In this document: in pieces, positions 62,146 through 64,000 of the stretch
Numbering within the stretch: position 1 is the first letter of the stretch
Layout: every line of letters starts with the position of its first letter
Assembly: GCF_918698115.1 (NCBI RefSeq)
Contig: NZ_CAKKLV010000021.1
Span: 1 to 64,000, forward strand
Reading direction: 5' to 3'
Origin: Peribacillus sp. Bi96
Lineage (GTDB): Bacteria; Bacillota; Bacilli; Bacillales; DSM-1321
DNA: 64,000 nt
Made by a program: the position numbers and the translations under genes
The notes under the pieces: generated by a model
Database searches by the model: none
Seen by the model: the letters and a program-made list of their open reading frames with translations, nothing else
Told to the model about the DNA's origin: nothing

Positions 62146-63411
62146 TTACTGGATGGGGTGCATGTTCTGCTGTTTGACTTTTTCTTCTTTTTTCTCTTGT
62201 GCAGCTTTCTTGTCTTTCGCAGCTTTTTCTTCTTGTTCACGTTGTGCCTTATGGTCGATTACCTTCTTGTGATTCAGGGTAATCTCGATATGATCCTCTT
62301 TTTTCGACCATTGGGCTTTTTCACTCGTTTCCTTCGTCAACTGACGGTAAACTCGTGATTGATCGATTGTTGAGGTGGCTGGCCTTGGAGTGGCTTCTTC
62401 GATTTGCAGAGGAACGACATCGATTGCAGCTTTTCCGTCTTCCGCCAAATGGTATTGAACCATGGCTGAATCCTTTGTACGTGTCCAGCCTTGATCGAAA
62501 ATGAAGTTTCCTAAACTATAGAAAATGATTCCATCTTTATAAACATCAAAAGATTGTAGTACATGGGGATGATGGCCGATGATGATGTCTGCCCCCGCAT
62601 CGATGACCGCTTTAGCCAAGTCAGTTTGACGGGAGGTTGCAGATGATGAATACTCTTGACCCCAATGCATATTCACTACAACCAAATCTGCGTTACCTTG
62701 CTCGGCATCCCTTGCTTTGCCAATCATTTCAAATAACAAATCAGGATTCGCGTTCAATAAGCCAGCTTGATCATTTTTTGGTACGGCATCCTTTTTATAA
62801 ACATCTGTAAAGCCAAGTGTTGCGACACGTAAGCCATTAACGTCCGCATAGTCGATGCTAGCTTTAGCGTCGGCAGTGTTCGATCCAACACCGACATAGT
62901 CCATATCCGCATTTTTGAATTCATCAATCGTATCAAGAAGCCCTCGTTCTTCAAAGTCCATCATATGGTTATTGGCCAATGTCATCACAGAGAAGCCAGC
63001 ATCTTTAACGGCCTTCACACCACTTTTATTGGAGTTTAACCGGATGGCCGTGTCTGCTTCCTTGTAGTTAGATACCCCGTCTTTTAAAGCAGGGTGTTCA
63101 TAATTCCCGCTGACATAGTCTGAAGCGGCAAAATAGGGCTTCATATAACGGAACAGATAATCATACCCGTGCTTTTCCGTCACTTCTTCAACATTACGCC
63201 CCATCATCACATCACCGACCATTGTCATCGTCAATGGTTGATCAGATTTGGAAGCGGCTGTTTTCAAATCTTCAGCTTGTCCCATCCAAGTGGTAATGCC
63301 TAAAGCGATTAGTAATATAGGTAGTATGATTCCAGCGTATTTAAGATTCTTTTTCTTCGTGCGCTTAATAAAGATAAGTGTTTTTTCTTTTGAATTTAAA
63401 GTCCGTTTCAT
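62146..63411 (-). CDS. capA: PGA synthesis/export protein CapA/PgsA
   Basis: A 421-residue membrane-anchored protein of the CapA (metallophosphatase-like) family. A basic N-terminus and one helix (about 26-44) precede the outer domain with MTMVGDVMMGRNVEEV, SGNYEHPALKDG, TLANNHMMDFEERGLLDTI and ADIIIGHHPHVLQSFDVY. A lysine-rich tail (EEKAAKDKKAAQEKKEEKVKQQ) ends it. The ribosome site GAGGTG favours ATG 63411. It is needed for PGA polymerisation and export with CapB and CapC. Confidence 0.94.
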   Translation of the reverse strand: MKRTLNSKEKTLIFIKRTKKKNLKYAGIILPILLIALGITTWMGQAEDLKTAASKSDQPLTMTMVGDVMMGRNVEEVTEKHGYDYLFRYMKPYFAASDYVSGNYEHPALKDGVSNYKEADTAIRLNSNKSGVKAVKDAGFSVMTLANNHMMDFEERGLLDTIDEFKNADMDYVGVGSNTADAKASIDYADVNGLRVATLGFTDVYKKDAVPKNDQAGLLNANPDLLFEMIGKARDAEQGNADLVVVNMHWGQEYSSSATSRQTDLAKAVIDAGADIIIGHHPHVLQSFDVYKDGIIFYSLGNFIFDQGWTRTKDSAMVQYHLAEDGKAAIDVVPLQIEEATPRPATSTIDQSRVYRQLTKETSEKAQWSKKEDHIEITLNHKKVIDHKAQREQEEKAAKDKKAAQEKKEEKVKQQNMHPIQ

Positions 63412-63421
63412 TTTATGCACC

Positions 63422-63871
63422 TCAGAATAGGGAGTACACGTTCATTAAACCGAAAGTTAAGCCGGATAATAAAAGCGTGCTGCCGAGTGTCAATGGCATT
63501 CCTTGTCTTTGAATGGTATTCGCTATCAAACCAGGTACGATTATACCGATTCCCCGAAACTCGAATATTTCAAACGGCATGACGGGGTAGACGAAGTCCA
63601 ATAGGAGTTTCAAGCAAATCCCGGTCACCATCATGGCTGCGAATTTTCTTCTTCCATATAAAATCACCCATCTTGAAAGGCCGTGAGTGACGATTAAATA
63701 AGTTACGACACTAATGATCATGATGACAAGCATGATTTGCACTTGGTCAAATACTAATGCCAAATAACCTGGTACAATAAGTCCTGCGGGTACGACACCC
63801 GTTTTTTCTGAAAAGATAAGGCTTAGCGTTACTCCTAGTACTAGTGCTACATATAAATCCGTTCCAAACAT
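63422..63871 (-). CDS. capC: PGA synthase membrane subunit CapC/PgsC
   Basis: A 149-residue protein with about four to five transmembrane segments, starting MFGTDLYVALVLGVTLSLIFSEKTGVVPAGLIVPGYLALVFDQ, the classic CapC/PgsC start. It has the family length (149). The start follows TAGGAGGAACC on the minus strand. With CapB it forms the PGA synthase. Confidence 0.95.
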   Translation of the reverse strand: MFGTDLYVALVLGVTLSLIFSEKTGVVPAGLIVPGYLALVFDQVQIMLVIMIISVVTYLIVTHGLSRWVILYGRRKFAAMMVTGICLKLLLDFVYPVMPFEIFEFRGIGIIVPGLIANTIQRQGMPLTLGSTLLLSGLTFGLMNVYSLF

Positions 63872-63886
63872 TAAGGTTCCTCCTAC

Positions 63887-64000
63887 TTAACTCGCTTTTT
63901 GCTTCGTTTTAGATTTCATGAATGCTTCGATTAATGGTTCCGCTGCACCATGAATATTACCCACACCGTAAACGATGCGGTTTTTCATTAATGGGCGGAG
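63887..64000 (-). CDS. capB: PGA synthase CapB/PgsB, C-terminal fragment
   Basis: Only the last 37 codons are inside the window. The minus-strand frame reads LRPLMKNRIVYGVGNIHGAAEPLIEAFMKSKTKQKAS, matching the end of CapB/PgsB. The protein is an ATP-dependent ligase of the Mur type that joins glutamates by gamma bonds. It lies upstream of capC, the usual order B-C-A. The truncation is due to the window edge. Confidence 0.85.
   Translation of the reverse strand, partial: LRPLMKNRIVYGVGNIHGAAEPLIEAFMKSKTKQKAS

Overview
The window reads as chromosomal DNA from an endospore-forming member of the Bacillaceae. Two GerA-type germinant receptor loci, an AbrB gene preceded by Spo0A boxes, a RocR/sigma-54 arginine catabolism locus, a ykkCD guanidine riboswitch operon and a poly-gamma-glutamate (PGA) operon all point there. 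The overall gene set resembles Peribacillus or a close relative, but genus is an inference.

Layout. 1-314: 3' end of a group II intron. 407-5741: mannitol locus mtlA (fused EIICBA), mtlR, mtlD. 5742-13584: metal acquisition locus with four Zur-type operators: lipoprotein binding protein, two permeases, two ATPases, a MATE exporter and a nicotianamine synthase (CntL)-like enzyme. A 21-bp tandem array lies in its leader. 13656-15697: catD/catE/azoreductase quinone-catechol detoxification unit behind a consensus promoter with a dyad operator. 15776-21906: rocR, divergent rocA-rocD-rocG and a small lipoyl-like protein, with two sigma-54 promoters. 22200-23970: a decayed second RocR-like activator, a further sigma-54 promoter and a truncated target gene. 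24161-30509: amidohydrolase, DUF975 protein, P450, PAP2 phosphatase, DedA protein. 30690-34932: gerA-gerC-gerB plus a small D-type subunit. 35104-38325: SWIM/SNF2 helicase. 38520-41776: zinc-ribbon protein, DUF2975/YozG/DUF817 block, and ykkCD with its guanidine-I riboswitch. 42365-44667: EamA-type transporter, abrB, GNAT. 44826-45560: second, larger array of the same tandem repeat family. 45572-49304: GerC and a natural GerB-GerA fusion. 49761-57773: DinB, SRPBCC, HxlR/DJ-1 pair, frameshifted chemoreceptor, ArsB-like transporter, DUF2642 and HesB-like proteins. 58285-59487: LysM-NlpC/P60 protein with one dead catalytic domain. 59562-64000 (minus): PGA operon capB(partial)-capC-capA-capD-capE followed by a PGA hydrolase.

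Most notable: (i) a Zur-boxed metallophore-like system that pairs a CntL-like synthase with a MATE exporter and a CntABCDF-like importer but has no opine dehydrogenase or histidine racemase beside it; (ii) a family of 18-21 bp tandem repeats built on the imperfect dyad ACTCGTGAGT, present as two arrays 38 kb apart, one of them inside the Zur-controlled leader; (iii) a fused GerB-GerA receptor subunit; (iv) a sigma-54 activator and its apparent target decaying together.

All assignments come from reading motifs and family resemblance by eye. No database search was run.
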